Origin: Anopheles merus
Lineage: Eukaryota > Arthropoda > Insecta > Diptera > Culicidae
Direction: 5' to 3'
NCBI RefSeq assembly: GCF_017562075.2
Contig: NC_054083.1
Location: 46,183,269 to 46,247,268 of the forward strand
Length of the DNA stretch: 64,000 bases
Positions within the stretch are counted from its first letter, which is position 1, and the number at the start of each line of letters is the position of its first letter. Positions 63,971 to 64,000 of this stretch are shown in pieces. The translations under genes and the position numbers were made by a program. The notes below the pieces were generated by a model, which saw only the letters and a program-made list of their open reading frames with translations, was not told the DNA's origin and ran no database searches.

Positions 63971-63988
63971 CCCCCCCCCCCCCCCCCC
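63971..63988. repeat. Poly-C tract
   Basis: Eighteen consecutive C, 12 bases from the window end. Confidence 0.9.
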
Positions 63989-64000
63989 TTGACCAACACC

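Larger units (their letters stand above)
58571..64000. other. Non-coding sequence
   Basis: Holds a short CA run near 58769-58782, G runs at 60852-60863 and 61998-62010, the CT tract at 62422-62508 and the poly-C tract at 63971-63988. Overlapping plus-strand frames at 61046-61843 (one of 188 codons) are discussed as a weak coding candidate. No RNA gene recognised. Confidence 0.5.

Overview
The window reads as nuclear DNA of an insect, most likely an anopheline mosquito. There are no bacterial-style gene rows, ORFs are short and overlap on all frames, and (CA)n, (TG)n, (CT)n and poly-C/poly-G tracts are very frequent. Two copies of a tRNA-related SINE with a (GAA)n tail resemble, from memory, the Anopheles SINE200 family. 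Small TA-flanked palindromic elements (MITEs), abundant in mosquitoes, recur. The genus is an inference from repeat types; no search was run.

Coding content is very low. The one exon with several agreeing signals is on the minus strand at 7490-7388: a start codon, a signal-peptide-like stretch and a consensus GTAAGT donor in phase 1. It would be the first coding exon of a secreted or cell-surface protein whose gene runs leftwards out of the window, making 1-7387 its first intron. A weaker candidate (minus strand, 39596-39434) has a cysteine pattern recalling Shisa-type domains, at low confidence. Everything else is best read as intergenic or long-intron sequence.

Layout: 1-7387 presumed intron, holding a palindromic MITE (1884-2414) and a GC-rich block (about 4280-5560). 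7388-7716, signal-peptide exon and possible 5' UTR. 7717-20890, non-coding with two copies of a second palindromic MITE (12234-12476, 16608-16854). 20897-21961, a stack of a retroelement 3' remnant, a pogo/Tc1-like MITE in its tail and a Harbinger-like MITE inside that. 22450-24260, GC-rich without a gene. 24260-45143, non-coding with long microsatellites and a third, inverted MITE copy (34992-35236). 45159-45290, SINE insertion with a 15-bp target duplication. 54440-56163, a degraded hAT-like element carrying a younger hAT-like element (8-bp target duplication GTCGAAAC), which itself contains a SINE. 57971-58570, a 600-bp interrupted (CA)n array. The remainder to 64000 is non-coding.

The most interesting structure is shared by two otherwise different MITE families. 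Both have TA target duplications and CAGGGTTTC termini, and both have arms built from degenerate 21-bp units, visible as seven-residue periodicity when translated. A third 21-bp-periodic patch lies at 46936-46998. This suggests a group of foldback-like TA elements whose arms evolve by 21-bp unit gain and loss.
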